64,000 bases of DNA from Pseudomonas promysalinigenes (lineage in GTDB: Bacteria > Pseudomonadota > Gammaproteobacteria > Pseudomonadales > Pseudomonadaceae): positions 2,852,001 through 2,916,000 of the forward strand of contig NZ_CP077094.1 of NCBI RefSeq assembly GCF_014269025.2, read 5' to 3'. Positions 36,920-45,616 of this stretch are shown piece by piece. Below the pieces are notes generated by a model. It saw only the letters and a program-made list of their open reading frames with translations. It did no database searches and was not told the DNA's origin. Made by a program: the position numbers and the translations under genes. Numbering within the stretch: the first letter of the stretch is position 1; each line of letters opens with the position of its first letter.

Positions 36920-36957
36920 GCCGGCGGTTTGGAGCTACGCTCCACCGCCGGCCCTTT
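36920..36957 (+). terminator. Rho-independent terminator
   Basis: Nested stem GCCGGCGGT/ACCGCCGGC with inner GGAGC/GCTCC and a TAC loop, followed by CCTTTTGT, directly after the 44-residue gene. Confidence 0.8.
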
Positions 36958-36989
36958 TGTGTCAGGCGTATAAATGCCGGACCATGGTT

Positions 36990-37214
36990 TCAGACAACTT
37001 GTATATCTGAAAATCCAAGGACCTCAGCCTGCTCCAGGATCTGCTCAGGGCTAGCATCGGCTGGCGGCATCACCAGGCTATTCTCACCATCGCCGAAATG
37101 CAGCAGCATCACATGCAGCGCAGCCTCGTGAACAGGCAACCGAGGCTGCTTCAGGTCAAAGGTGTGAGTGGACGGCTGGCCGTCGTGGCAGTAGCGAACG
37201 GTATATACAGGCAT
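36990..37214 (-). CDS. Small hypothetical protein
   Basis: A 74-residue soluble protein (MPVYTVRYCHDGQPSTHTFD, with a DASPEQILEQAEVLGF C-terminal helix). ATG 37214 has GAGGTG upstream at good spacing; a reading from 37244 adds ten residues. No family is recognised. It lies beyond the end of the methyltransferase gene on the same strand, 94 bp away. Confidence 0.7.
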   Translation of the reverse strand: MPVYTVRYCHDGQPSTHTFDLKQPRLPVHEAALHVMLLHFGDGENSLVMPPADASPEQILEQAEVLGFSDIQVV

Positions 37215-37308
37215 GAGCACCTCGAAGGTAGAGAAAAGACTCAATACCTGACCGGCAGGACAGGAAATAATTCAGGTCCGCTCAAGTTCAAGCCCGGCTG
37301 CCACCTTT

Positions 37309-38205
37309 TCAGAGGTTGAGCTTGATCTGGGTGATATGCTCCGGGCCGATGCCACAGCAGCCGCCGATCAAGCTAGCCCCTCGCCCGCGCCAATCGCGAG
37401 CCCATGCCAGATAACCCGGCGGGTCCAGGTCTTCACGTAGTTCGTCGAGGCCATCGTTGGCAGTCGCTTGCTTCGATTGCGGCGGGAAGGCATTGGCATA
37501 GGCGCCAATGGCGATGTCCGCCTGGCGTGCCTCGATGATCGAACGGGCAACATCCAGCGCCGCGCCGATCACCTCTGGCTGGCTGCAGTTGAACAGCAGC
37601 GCTGCAACACCCAGTTCCGCCACAGCTTCGACAGCATCGGCCACCGGCTCGCCGGAACGTAGGCGCGGCACGCTGTCGACATCCTCGTCCTGCAGGGTGA
37701 ACGATACCCAGAACGGCTTGCCGTCGGCAGGCAGATGGCTATGGATGGCCCGCACCTCGGCAATCGAGCTCTGGGTTTCCGCCAGCCAAAGGTCCACATT
37801 TGGCGCCAGCCCTTCCAGCAGCGGCTTGAGCACTTCAGCCACTCGCTGCGGCTGGAACAGGTCCGGCCGGTAAGAACCGAACAGCGGCGGCAACGACCCC
37901 GCTACCTGAACTGGCTGCGCGCTGGCATTAGCCGCCCGGCGTGCCAACTGGCCTGCCACCGTGGCCAGTTTCAGGCCCTCCTGAGCGAAACGCTCTTCGC
38001 CGATATGGAATGGCACCACCGCATAGCTATTGCTGGTGATCACCTGCGCACCGGCGGCGATGAATGCAGCATGCACCCCCACTACTGCCTCGGGCGCCTC
38101 GCTCAGGGCCAACGCCGACCACTCGGGCTGACGGAACGGCGCGCCGCTACGCTGCAATTCCCGGCCCATGCCACCATCCAGCACTACCAACGCTCGTTGT
38201 TTCAT
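37309..38205 (-). CDS. Homocysteine S-methyltransferase family protein
   Basis: A 298-residue betaine/S-methylmethionine-homocysteine methyltransferase-like enzyme. VLDGGMGRELQRSG is the N-terminal signature; zinc ligands are the Cys in LLFNCSQPEV and the two Cys in LIGGCCGIGPEHI. It probably transfers a methyl group from a sulfonium donor (for example S-methylmethionine) to homocysteine, giving methionine. ATG 38205 is preferred over a GTG at 38241. It diverges from an amino-acid ABC transporter, with a MetR-like box between them. Confidence 0.87.
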   Translation of the reverse strand: MKQRALVVLDGGMGRELQRSGAPFRQPEWSALALSEAPEAVVGVHAAFIAAGAQVITSNSYAVVPFHIGEERFAQEGLKLATVAGQLARRAANASAQPVQVAGSLPPLFGSYRPDLFQPQRVAEVLKPLLEGLAPNVDLWLAETQSSIAEVRAIHSHLPADGKPFWVSFTLQDEDVDSVPRLRSGEPVADAVEAVAELGVAALLFNCSQPEVIGAALDVARSIIEARQADIAIGAYANAFPPQSKQATANDGLDELREDLDPPGYLAWARDWRGRGASLIGGCCGIGPEHITQIKLNL

Positions 38206-38227
38206 ATAACTACTCTGAAGGTTCTTA

Positions 38228-38240
38228 TGAATAAAATTCA
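38228..38240. promoter_or_regulatory. MetR-like box
   Basis: TGAATAAAATTCA fits the MetR consensus TGAA-N5-TTCA. It lies in the 103-bp divergent region, 23 bp upstream of the methyltransferase start and 68 bp upstream of the binding-protein start. Confidence 0.5.
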
Positions 38241-38308
38241 CTAGGTATGAATGATTTATAACTATTTAATACGCAAATTCAGTTTTGGCCAACTTTTCAG
38301 GTATTTGT

Positions 38309-39130
38309 ATGCGCATCCCCGCCCTGCTCGGCGCGAGCCTTCTATTGCTCGCTACCGCTACTCAAACCCTCGCCGGCACTACGCTTGAGCGCGTCGAGTC
38401 GAATAAGGAAATGGTGAACGTGCTGATGGAAAGCTACCCGCCGTTCTCGTTCCTCAACGATCAGAACCAGCTCGACGGCTTCGATGTCGACGTGGCCAGG
38501 GCGGTGGCGCAGAAACTTGGGGTCAAGTTGCGCCTGGAAACTCCGTCCTGGGACGTGATCGCCGCCGGCCGCTGGAGTGGGCGCTACGACATCTGCATTT
38601 GCTCGATGACTCCGAGCAAAGCACGCGCTGAGGTCTTCGCCTTCCCAGTGGAGTACTACGCCTCGCCTGCTGTCATCGTGGTCAATGCCAACGATGAACG
38701 CATCCACAGCGCCAAGGATCTGAATGGCCGCAAGGTAGGCCTGACCGCAGCGTCGAGTTATGAAAGCTACCTGAACAAGAATTTGGTGATCGAAGGCGAC
38801 GAGGACCGTCAGATCGACTACCCGTTCGAGGCCGTGCAGGTAGCCCCCTACGACACCGATAATGTCGCTTTCCAGGACTTGGGGCTAGGTGCAGGCGTAC
38901 GTTTGGACGCCATCCTCACCAACCTGGTAACCGCCAAGCCGCGCCTGGATGAGGACAAGCGTTTCAAGCTGGCCGGCGCCCCGTTGTATGAAGAGCCGAA
39001 CTCGGTAGCCATCGAGAAAGGCGACCCAGAATGGGACGCCAAGGTGCGTCAGGTGTTCGCCGAGCTGAAAGCTGATGGCACGCTGGCGAAGATTTCGCAG
39101 AAATGGATCGGCGCCGATATCAGCAAATGA
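38309..39130 (+). CDS. Amino-acid ABC transporter substrate-binding protein
   Basis: A 273-residue family-3 periplasmic binding protein. The signal peptide covers about residues 1-22 (LLGASLLLLATATQTLAG). The ligand-binding signature includes YPPFSFLNDQNQLDGFDVDV, YDICICSMTPSKARAE and GRKVGLTAASSYESYL. The gene's stop overlaps the permease start in ATGA, so the two are coupled. The neighbouring homocysteine methyltransferase points to methionine, S-methylmethionine or another sulfur amino acid as ligand, but this is inference. Confidence 0.88.
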   Translation: MRIPALLGASLLLLATATQTLAGTTLERVESNKEMVNVLMESYPPFSFLNDQNQLDGFDVDVARAVAQKLGVKLRLETPSWDVIAAGRWSGRYDICICSMTPSKARAEVFAFPVEYYASPAVIVVNANDERIHSAKDLNGRKVGLTAASSYESYLNKNLVIEGDEDRQIDYPFEAVQVAPYDTDNVAFQDLGLGAGVRLDAILTNLVTAKPRLDEDKRFKLAGAPLYEEPNSVAIEKGDPEWDAKVRQVFAELKADGTLAKISQKWIGADISK

Positions 39131-39948
39131 GCAACTTCCCTCCCGCACCCAAACCTGCGGCCCGCAGCAAGACCACCGGCCTGTTCGGTTTTCGTACCCG
39201 GTTGTATCTGACCTGGCTGGCCCTGTTCGCCCTGTTCGTAGCGTTTTTCCTAAGCTTCGACCTGAAGTTTGCGATCATCGTAGAAAAGTTTCCCAACCTC
39301 GCCGGTTTCAAGCTAGGACCCAATGGTTTTCTGCAGGGTGCAGCGCTGACCCTGTTCCTGTGCCTGTGCTCGATGGTCGTGTCAGTGATGTTGGGTTTTG
39401 CTGCTGCGCTTGCGCGGCTGTCTAAGAGCGCAGTGCTGGTGGGCATCGCCAGCTTCTACACTTCGTTCTTTCGTGGCACGCCGCTGCTGATCCAGATTCT
39501 GCTCATTTATCTGGGCCTGCCGCAGGTGGGCCTGGTGCCTGGAGCCATCAGTGCCGGCATTATTGCGTTGTCGCTGAACTACGGTGCGTACCTGAGCGAA
39601 ATCTTCCGCGCTGGTATTCTTGGCGTAGCTCGCGGCCAGCGCGAGGCTGCCGTGGCGCTTGGCATGCGGCCAGTGCAGACTTTCTGCAGCATCGTGCTGC
39701 CTCAAGCCATGCGGGTGATCATTCCGCCTACGGCCAACCAGTTCATCTCGATGCTCAAAGACTCGTCGCTGATCTCGGTGATGGGGGTTTGGGAGGTAAT
39801 GTTTTTGGCGCAGTCGTACGGGCGCTCGAGCTACCGCTACCTTGAGATGCTGACCACCGCAGCAGTGATTTACTGGGTACTGTCGATCTTGCTGGAGCTA
39901 GTACAGGCGCGGCTTGAAAGGCATTTCGGCAAGGCCTATCAGCGCTGA
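39127..39948 (+). CDS. Amino-acid ABC transporter permease (HisM/GlnP type)
   Basis: A 273-residue inner-membrane permease of the polar amino-acid uptake family. FYTSFFRGTPLLIQILLIYL is the family hallmark, and the EAA loop is GVARGQREAAVALGMRP. It starts inside the stop of the binding-protein gene (ATGA). No ATPase gene follows; a hairpin at 39981 and an unrelated small gene come next, so the nucleotide-binding partner must be encoded elsewhere. Confidence 0.88.
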   Translation: MSNFPPAPKPAARSKTTGLFGFRTRLYLTWLALFALFVAFFLSFDLKFAIIVEKFPNLAGFKLGPNGFLQGAALTLFLCLCSMVVSVMLGFAAALARLSKSAVLVGIASFYTSFFRGTPLLIQILLIYLGLPQVGLVPGAISAGIIALSLNYGAYLSEIFRAGILGVARGQREAAVALGMRPVQTFCSIVLPQAMRVIIPPTANQFISMLKDSSLISVMGVWEVMFLAQSYGRSSYRYLEMLTTAAVIYWVLSILLELVQARLERHFGKAYQR

Positions 39949-39965
39949 GCACACCAATAGGCGCA

Positions 39966-39999
39966 GGTTCACTGGCCAATGGGCCGCACAGCGGCCCAT
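39966..39999. repeat. REP-like unit with GC-rich hairpin
   Basis: AGGTTCACTGGCCAATGGG followed by a GGGCCGC/GCGGCCC stem. It is nearly the same as the unit at 2453-2485 and could also end the ABC transcript. Confidence 0.5.
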
Positions 40000-40015
40000 A
40001 TGATCGACGAGTCGA

Positions 40016-40132
40016 TCACTCCGCGCCTGGTGGAATACCGTCCTTGTTCTTGTCTTTGAGCCGCGCTTTTTCCTCCTCCGTCGAGTGAGCAGGGACCTCG
40101 GATTGCTGCGGGTCTTGTTGGTGATGTGTCAT
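40016..40132 (-). CDS. 38-residue acidic/basic small protein
   Basis: Short frame from ATG 40132, preceded by GAGGGC at good spacing. The product starts MTHHQQDPQQSEVPAHSTEE and ends KARLKDKNKDGIPPGAE, very hydrophilic and probably disordered. I do not know a function. The strong ribosome site and Pseudomonas-like codon use support it, but nothing beyond this does. Confidence 0.5.
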   Translation of the reverse strand: MTHHQQDPQQSEVPAHSTEEEKARLKDKNKDGIPPGAE

Positions 40133-40376
40133 GGTATTGCCCTCACAAGTACTGTCTGAGATGTGAATGCGCGAACAGGGCAATGGTTCCTGAGTAGATG
40201 CCGAGCGTATCGATCCAGGGCCTGGCCATTGCAGCGGCGATGATCAGGAAAACCCAACGCTGCCCGCAGATTCCGCCAAAATAGCGCTACCATTTGTCGA
40301 AAAAAACGATTCAGCAATCAGATTTTGTGCGGTCAAGCCGATAAGCCGATTATCACCTCGAATCGGAACGTCACCC

Positions 40377-40721
40377 ATGAAAGGCTTTGCCGCTGCAACA
40401 CTGTTATGCGCTGTCTCCAATCTCTGCCTCGCCGCAGAGGAAATGCCGCTGCATGGCACCATCCACTTCTCCGGAGCGGTGGTAGGCAGTACTTGTACCC
40501 TCAGCGGTAACGCCGAACATGGCCTTTCCGAGCGTTGTCCCGAGGATGCCGTGCACCAGACTCTGAGCGTCAAGCCAGTGGGTACAACTGAGGGGATAAG
40601 CATCAGCGCCGCGCCCCAATCAAGGCGCGGCGATGAAAGCGAGCAAAAGTACATACTGGTTGGCTCAGCTGGCAACCCTATCACCCGGGGTCAGTATGTC
40701 ATCACCCAAGCACTGCAATGA
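40377..40721 (+). CDS. Fimbrial-like secreted protein
   Basis: A 114-residue protein with a signal peptide (ending NLCLA near residue 19). The mature start resembles fimbrial adhesin-type subunits: MPLHGTIHFSGAVVGSTCTL with a Cys, then a second Cys in SERCPEDAV. It is shorter than normal type 1 pilins (about 160-180), and no chaperone or usher gene is nearby, so it may be an orphan or a different beta-sandwich protein. Confidence 0.65.
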   Translation: MKGFAAATLLCAVSNLCLAAEEMPLHGTIHFSGAVVGSTCTLSGNAEHGLSERCPEDAVHQTLSVKPVGTTEGISISAAPQSRRGDESEQKYILVGSAGNPITRGQYVITQALQ

Positions 40722-40796
40722 CGGATTGATCGACCTAAGAGTCGCAGTTATGGCAACCGACGCAGACACATCCGACCTGCGGTAATAGCAGGCTAG

Positions 40797-43280
40797 TCAC
40801 CGGCGCTTTTTCCAATTTTCTTTAAGCGCGCTGGCAGGCTCGGGTTGACCATACAAGTAACCTTGAACATGCGAACAGCCCTCGGCCGCTAGCCGCTGCA
40901 TCTGTTCGATCGACTCGACCCCCTCGGCAGTGGTCTTGATCATCAAGCTGGTAGAGAGCTCGGTAATGGCTCGAATGATCGACATCGCCTGGGCGCTTTC
41001 GCACATATCATGGACGAACGATTTATCGATCTTGATACGGTCGAATGGGAACGAGCGCAGGTAACCCAATGAGGAATAACCGGTACCGAAATCATCCAGC
41101 GCAATCGCCACCCCCATGCTTTTCAGCTCGCGCAGGATGTGCACATTTTGCTCATTGTTGCCCAGCAGTACCGACTCTGTGATCTCCAACTCCAACCGCT
41201 GCGGCGCCAGCCCCGAATCCGAAAGGGCAAGGGTCACGGTACGCACCAGCCCGGCATTTTTGAACTGAATCGCCGACAGATTGACCGAGACCGTTTCTTG
41301 CCCTTCCCAGGTTGCGGCTTCCTGGCAGGCGAGGTTCAGCACCCGAGCACCGATCTCATGAATGATTCCGGTTTCCTCGGCAATCGGAATGAAATCCATC
41401 GGCATGATCATGCCTCGGCTTGGGTGCTCCCAGCGCAACAGTGCTTCGTAGCCGGTTATAAGGTTGCTCTGTACATCTACAATCGGCTGGTAATGCAGCT
41501 GCAACTGACCCAGATGCAATGCGGCGCGCAGTTCTGTTTCCACCAGCCGGCGCCTGTGCGCCTCGGCACGGAGCCCGGCATGGAAGCACTCGTAGCGGTT
41601 GCGGCCGTTGCGCTTTGCTTCGTAGAGGGCCATGTCGGCGAAACTGAGCAACTGCTCGGCGTTATCCTGGTCGTGCGGCGCGTAGGCAATACCAATACTG
41701 ACGCCGACCGAGAACTGATGACCCTCGATCTGGAACGGCGGGCAGATGACGTCGATCAAGCGTTGCGCAGTACAGCAGGCCGCCTCTGGGTTATCCAGCT
41801 CTGCCAGCACGACGGCGAACTCGTCGCCGCCCAGTCGAGCCAAAGTGTCAGCCTCGCGTAGCTCATTGCGCAAGCGGGTACCCAGTGCACGTAGTAATTT
41901 ATCGCCGAAGGCGTGGCCGAACGAATCATTGATGTTCTTGAAATTATCAAGGTCCAGACACAGCGTGGCTGTCAACTTGCCACACTGCTCGCCTTGAGCC
42001 AGCGCCTTTTTCAGGCGCTGATTGAAAAGCATGCGATTGGGCAACCCGGTAAGCGCATCATGGTGAGCCATGTGGTGGATCTGCGCCTGAGCCGCGAGCT
42101 CATCCGTGGCATCCTCGGCAATGAACAACACGTAGTCGGCCCGGCCGCCGGCGTTTTGCGCTAGCAGTGCTCGGCTTCGCAGTGTGCGCGGCCCAATGGC
42201 GGTTTGCACACAGGTCTGTGCTGCATACCCATGGGCAGCTCGCGCCCCGCGGGCCAGCTGCTCTTCGAGAAACTCGCCCGTGATTGGCAGCGCGCACTCG
42301 CGGGGTAGCCCGCCAATCAAGTGCCCTGCCTCGCCACAGAAAAGTCGATCAGCATGATTGTTGGCCAGCAAGACTTTGCCGCTGGCCAGGTCCTGAACAA
42401 CGACGCAGGCCGGGATATTGGAGATCACCGAGTCGAGGAATTGCGACAGGTTGCTCATTTCCTGGCTGTACTGCTCAGCCAATTCTTTGGCTTGCAGCAG
42501 TTGCAGCTCATAGCGATGTTGTTCGGAGATATCGCGAGTGATTTTGGCAAAGCCAATGAACTGCCCGTTGTCTTCATCATGGATCGCTTCGATTACTACG
42601 CTGGTCCAAAAATGCGAACCGTCCTTGCGTTGGCGTATCCCTTGAGCCTGGAAGCGGCCTTCCCGGCGGGCGGTTTCCAGCCCCTGTTCGGGTAGGCCTA
42701 GAGCGCGATCCTGTGGGGTATAGAATACCGAGAAGTGCTGGCCTACGATCTCGTCGGCGGTATAACCCTTCGCACGCTGCGCCCCGGCGTTCCAGTTGAT
42801 CACGTGACCACCGGTATCGAGCATGTAGATGGCATAGTCCTGAACGCCCTGTACCAGTAAGCGGAAATGCCGCTCATGCTCACGCCGAGCCAACTCGGCA
42901 TAGTACTGCTCGGTGCAATCGCGCGTGATCTTGGCAAACCCCACCAGCACGCCGTTATCGTCCCGCACAGCTTCGATCACGACATGGGCACGCATGAGGC
43001 TGCCATCTTTGCGCACGCGCCAGCCGTGATCCTCGAGGCGGCCAGTGCGTCGGACTTGCTCCAGGTTGGCTGCCGGCTTGCCTGCATCGCGATCGGCCTG
43101 GCTGTAGAAAATCGAGTAATGCTGCCCGATAACCTCGCTGGCCTCATAACCCTTCGCACGCTGAGCACCGAGGTTCCAGTTGGCGATCAAGCCTTCGGGG
43201 GTGAGCAGGTAGATGGCGTAATCCATCACACTCTGCACCAACAACCGATACATGGCATCGGAGCTTGCAACTAACGACAT
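40797..43280 (-). CDS. PAS-PAS-PAS-GGDEF-EAL cyclic-di-GMP enzyme
   Basis: An 827-residue protein: two very similar PAS domains (about residues 8-125 and 137-255), a third divergent PAS (280-395), GGDEF (405-565) and EAL (575-825). GGDEF is intact (484-488) with an inhibitory RxxD site five residues before it (475-478). EAL is intact (EAL at 612-614), with DDFGTGYSSL later. There is no transmembrane segment, so it is cytoplasmic. It could be a synthase, a phosphodiesterase or both. The HDOD gene is 28 bp upstream on the same strand, suggesting an operon. Confidence 0.92.
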   Translation of the reverse strand: MSLVASSDAMYRLLVQSVMDYAIYLLTPEGLIANWNLGAQRAKGYEASEVIGQHYSIFYSQADRDAGKPAANLEQVRRTGRLEDHGWRVRKDGSLMRAHVVIEAVRDDNGVLVGFAKITRDCTEQYYAELARREHERHFRLLVQGVQDYAIYMLDTGGHVINWNAGAQRAKGYTADEIVGQHFSVFYTPQDRALGLPEQGLETARREGRFQAQGIRQRKDGSHFWTSVVIEAIHDEDNGQFIGFAKITRDISEQHRYELQLLQAKELAEQYSQEMSNLSQFLDSVISNIPACVVVQDLASGKVLLANNHADRLFCGEAGHLIGGLPRECALPITGEFLEEQLARGARAAHGYAAQTCVQTAIGPRTLRSRALLAQNAGGRADYVLFIAEDATDELAAQAQIHHMAHHDALTGLPNRMLFNQRLKKALAQGEQCGKLTATLCLDLDNFKNINDSFGHAFGDKLLRALGTRLRNELREADTLARLGGDEFAVVLAELDNPEAACCTAQRLIDVICPPFQIEGHQFSVGVSIGIAYAPHDQDNAEQLLSFADMALYEAKRNGRNRYECFHAGLRAEAHRRRLVETELRAALHLGQLQLHYQPIVDVQSNLITGYEALLRWEHPSRGMIMPMDFIPIAEETGIIHEIGARVLNLACQEAATWEGQETVSVNLSAIQFKNAGLVRTVTLALSDSGLAPQRLELEITESVLLGNNEQNVHILRELKSMGVAIALDDFGTGYSSLGYLRSFPFDRIKIDKSFVHDMCESAQAMSIIRAITELSTSLMIKTTAEGVESIEQMQRLAAEGCSHVQGYLYGQPEPASALKENWKKRR

Positions 43281-43308
43281 AACCTGTTTCCTCGCCCTGT
43301 AGGGCCAT

Positions 43309-44568
43309 TCAAGATTGAAGCTGGCCTTGCCCTTGCTCGTTAACGGCCGACAATGTGGGCGGTTCGCGTAGCGAATCGAGGTCCGCCAGGCTGATCTTCA
43401 GCAACCGCGCTGCTACGCTGCCGGCGATCTGCTCGTTGTTCTCAGTGGGAACCGAGCCTGCCAGTTGAGCCGCCAGGTTCATTACCAGGACTTCCTGCGA
43501 ATACACCCCACCGCCCAAATGATAGATGGCAGCGACCAGCTGTCGCAGTTGATGTGGCACCCGCCAGCGCACCCGCAATGCAGAACCGTAAGGCGCCGCA
43601 TGCTCTTGGAGCGATAACTGCACCAGCTCGTCATCGAGCTCGCCGCCGGCCATACCCCACTCCTGCAAACTGCGAAGTACCGCCAAGTCGCCCAGGCGGT
43701 GCAGCAGGCCTGCTAAATAGCAGCGGTCCTGGTCCAGATTCAGCATCCGAGCCAAGGCCTGGGCCGCCTCGGCAACCTGCAGCGAAATATCCAAGAAATG
43801 CTGGGCGTAATGCGTTAACAGCGGATCGCTCAGGTGCGCACTGCGGTTAAGGGCAAGGCCCAAAATCAGGTTCAGGCTGTGGACACCGCCCAGCACGTTC
43901 AGCGCTTGCGGTAGGCGCTGCACTGGGGCATTGCGGTACATTGCGGCACTGTTGGCGGCGGCGATAAGCACGCCAGATATCTGCGGGTCATTGCGTAACT
44001 GCTCTTCCAGTTCGCGCAAGTCCAGCCCATTGCCAATCGAAGCGCGGTGCAGCACTGTCTGCACATCGACGAACAACGCGCCGCCATCGGCCAAAGCGCG
44101 TCTTTGCTTGAGAAAAACCGACAAGCTGACGCTTGGCTGCGCAGACAGCGCAGGGCACTGGATCTGCTCGCCGGGCTCAAGCAAAAGATGCTCCAGGCGC
44201 TTGCGAAAGCCAGCAAGATCAAGGGGCTTGCTCAGGTAGGCAGTGGGGTTGTATGGCAGCGTTTCACGCACGCTGGCAATGTCACTGCGCTCACTCATCA
44301 AGATGAAGGGCAAAGGCATCTCATCGCCCCTAGTGCGTACTTCTCGCAGCAAGTCCAAGCCATCGATGTCGGGCAACTCTCGCCCAGCAATGACCAGATC
44401 CGCCTTGATGGCCAGTGCACTAAGAGCCTCAGAGCCGTCTCTGCAAACCTTGAGACGAACGTCGCAGCGCACGCTGCGAACGATTTCGCGCAGCATTTCG
44501 CGCACCCACGGGTCGCTTTCGGCAATCACGACTCTGGGTGAAAAGCGTTCTGTTGCATTCACGGGCAA
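43309..44568 (-). CDS. Pseudo-receiver plus HDOD domain protein
   Basis: A 419-residue protein: an N-terminal response-regulator receiver fold (residues 12-130) joined to an HDOD domain (about 145-360). The acidic pair (Glu17, Asp19) and Lys114 are present, but the phosphoacceptor position in LVIAGRELPDIDG is Gly62 instead of Asp. Phosphorylation is therefore unlikely, and the receiver may act by protein contact. It is the first gene of a likely operon with the PAS-GGDEF-EAL gene, so it may feed into cyclic-di-GMP signalling. Confidence 0.88.
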   Translation of the reverse strand: MPVNATERFSPRVVIAESDPWVREMLREIVRSVRCDVRLKVCRDGSEALSALAIKADLVIAGRELPDIDGLDLLREVRTRGDEMPLPFILMSERSDIASVRETLPYNPTAYLSKPLDLAGFRKRLEHLLLEPGEQIQCPALSAQPSVSLSVFLKQRRALADGGALFVDVQTVLHRASIGNGLDLRELEEQLRNDPQISGVLIAAANSAAMYRNAPVQRLPQALNVLGGVHSLNLILGLALNRSAHLSDPLLTHYAQHFLDISLQVAEAAQALARMLNLDQDRCYLAGLLHRLGDLAVLRSLQEWGMAGGELDDELVQLSLQEHAAPYGSALRVRWRVPHQLRQLVAAIYHLGGGVYSQEVLVMNLAAQLAGSVPTENNEQIAGSVAARLLKISLADLDSLREPPTLSAVNEQGQGQLQS

Positions 44569-44712
44569 TTCTCAATGAAACGGGCATGTCGTGGAGCTTC
44601 AAAAATGTCCATAGCCACCCAGGGCGTTATTGCCACAGCCGGCACAAGGTGAAGCGATGAGCACCAAGGCTCGGCCACGTGGTAAACAGCGTCGGTGGCA
44701 ACCACGAACGGG

Positions 44713-44943
44713 TTATAGCAGTGCATCTACAAGCACCCCAAGCCACATCGCATCATCGATTGCGGATGTCGACAGCATTAAACCAGCCATCGTGTCAGTC
44801 AGACCAATGCCTGCAAATACAAAAGCTGCGACATCGTCTGGCGGCTGCGACACCACCGTGAGCGCCAACTGCGCGCCGCAGAGCGTGGCCAACGCCCTCA
44901 TACCACCAAGCCAATGCCTAGTGGGGTCCAATATCGTGCCCAT
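44713..44943 (-). CDS. Small hydrophobic hypothetical protein
   Basis: A 76-residue product from ATG 44943 with GGAG closely upstream. It has two hydrophobic stretches (ALATLCGAQLALTVV and the VAAFVFAGIGLTDTMAGL region), so it may be membrane-associated. No family is recognised. It precedes the HDOD gene on the same strand by 144 bp. Confidence 0.5.
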   Translation of the reverse strand: MGTILDPTRHWLGGMRALATLCGAQLALTVVSQPPDDVAAFVFAGIGLTDTMAGLMLSTSAIDDAMWLGVLVDALL

Positions 44944-45286
44944 CAGCACTCCTCATTCTCGTGATGCGCCTTACTGAAGCACCTCCCAGCGCTCACGAAA
45001 ATGTCGCAAGCGCTTGGCCACCTCACACCGCGCTGATGCTTGCAAAACCAAGGTTCGACAAGCTACGCGAGAACGGATGCGACTCGAATAGGACCGATCT
45101 TAAAGAGCGGATTGCCTGAGATAGCGCTACCTTAATACCAAAGAATCGTTTCATCACCGATTATTGACGCCATTATCTCGCCATCAGATTGACATCTTTG
45201 TGTCCGTTTGAACATGAAAGATTTCATGGCGCAGGGAACGAACGTGCGTCAAGCCGCAGGAGAATTCGCTGACAACGCGCGGCGCC
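44944..45286. other. Intergenic region
   Basis: 343 bp between two minus-strand genes. I see no gene, clear terminator or repeat in it. Confidence 0.4.
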
Positions 45287-45616
45287 TCACAGCTCCAGGC
45301 TACCCTCGGTAGCCTGAACGGAAATGGTGTAAGGCAATAACAACGTGTCGAACACCCCGGAAGGGATGAAATCGATCAGTCTCAATGGGATTCCCGCGGG
45401 CGCTCCGGGAACCTGCTCTGCCACCTGGGGCGGGCCGTGCAGGATGCACAGGTTGTAGAACACACCGCTATAAACGCGAGGTAGTGCTTCACAGCGTGTT
45501 TGAGCAGAAGCCAGGCCTTGCGCCGTCTCCTCGTCCGAACTGAAAACCGTATTGATCGTTCCACAACCTGACAGCAACAAGCTTAATGCCGCAAGGGCCA
45601 CACCATATCTGCTCAT
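45287..45616 (-). CDS. YceK/YidQ family lipoprotein
   Basis: A 109-residue outer-membrane-type lipoprotein: the signal MSRYGVALAALSLLLSGC has its lipobox Cys at residue 18, and the mature part includes PRVYSGVFYNLCILHG and LRLIDFIPSGVFDTLLLPYT, which is the YceK/YidQ (DUF1375) pattern. ATG 45616 is chosen because it sets the signal peptide; the frame runs on upstream to 45841 without one. Function is unknown. Confidence 0.8.
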   Translation of the reverse strand: MSRYGVALAALSLLLSGCGTINTVFSSDEETAQGLASAQTRCEALPRVYSGVFYNLCILHGPPQVAEQVPGAPAGIPLRLIDFIPSGVFDTLLLPYTISVQATEGSLEL

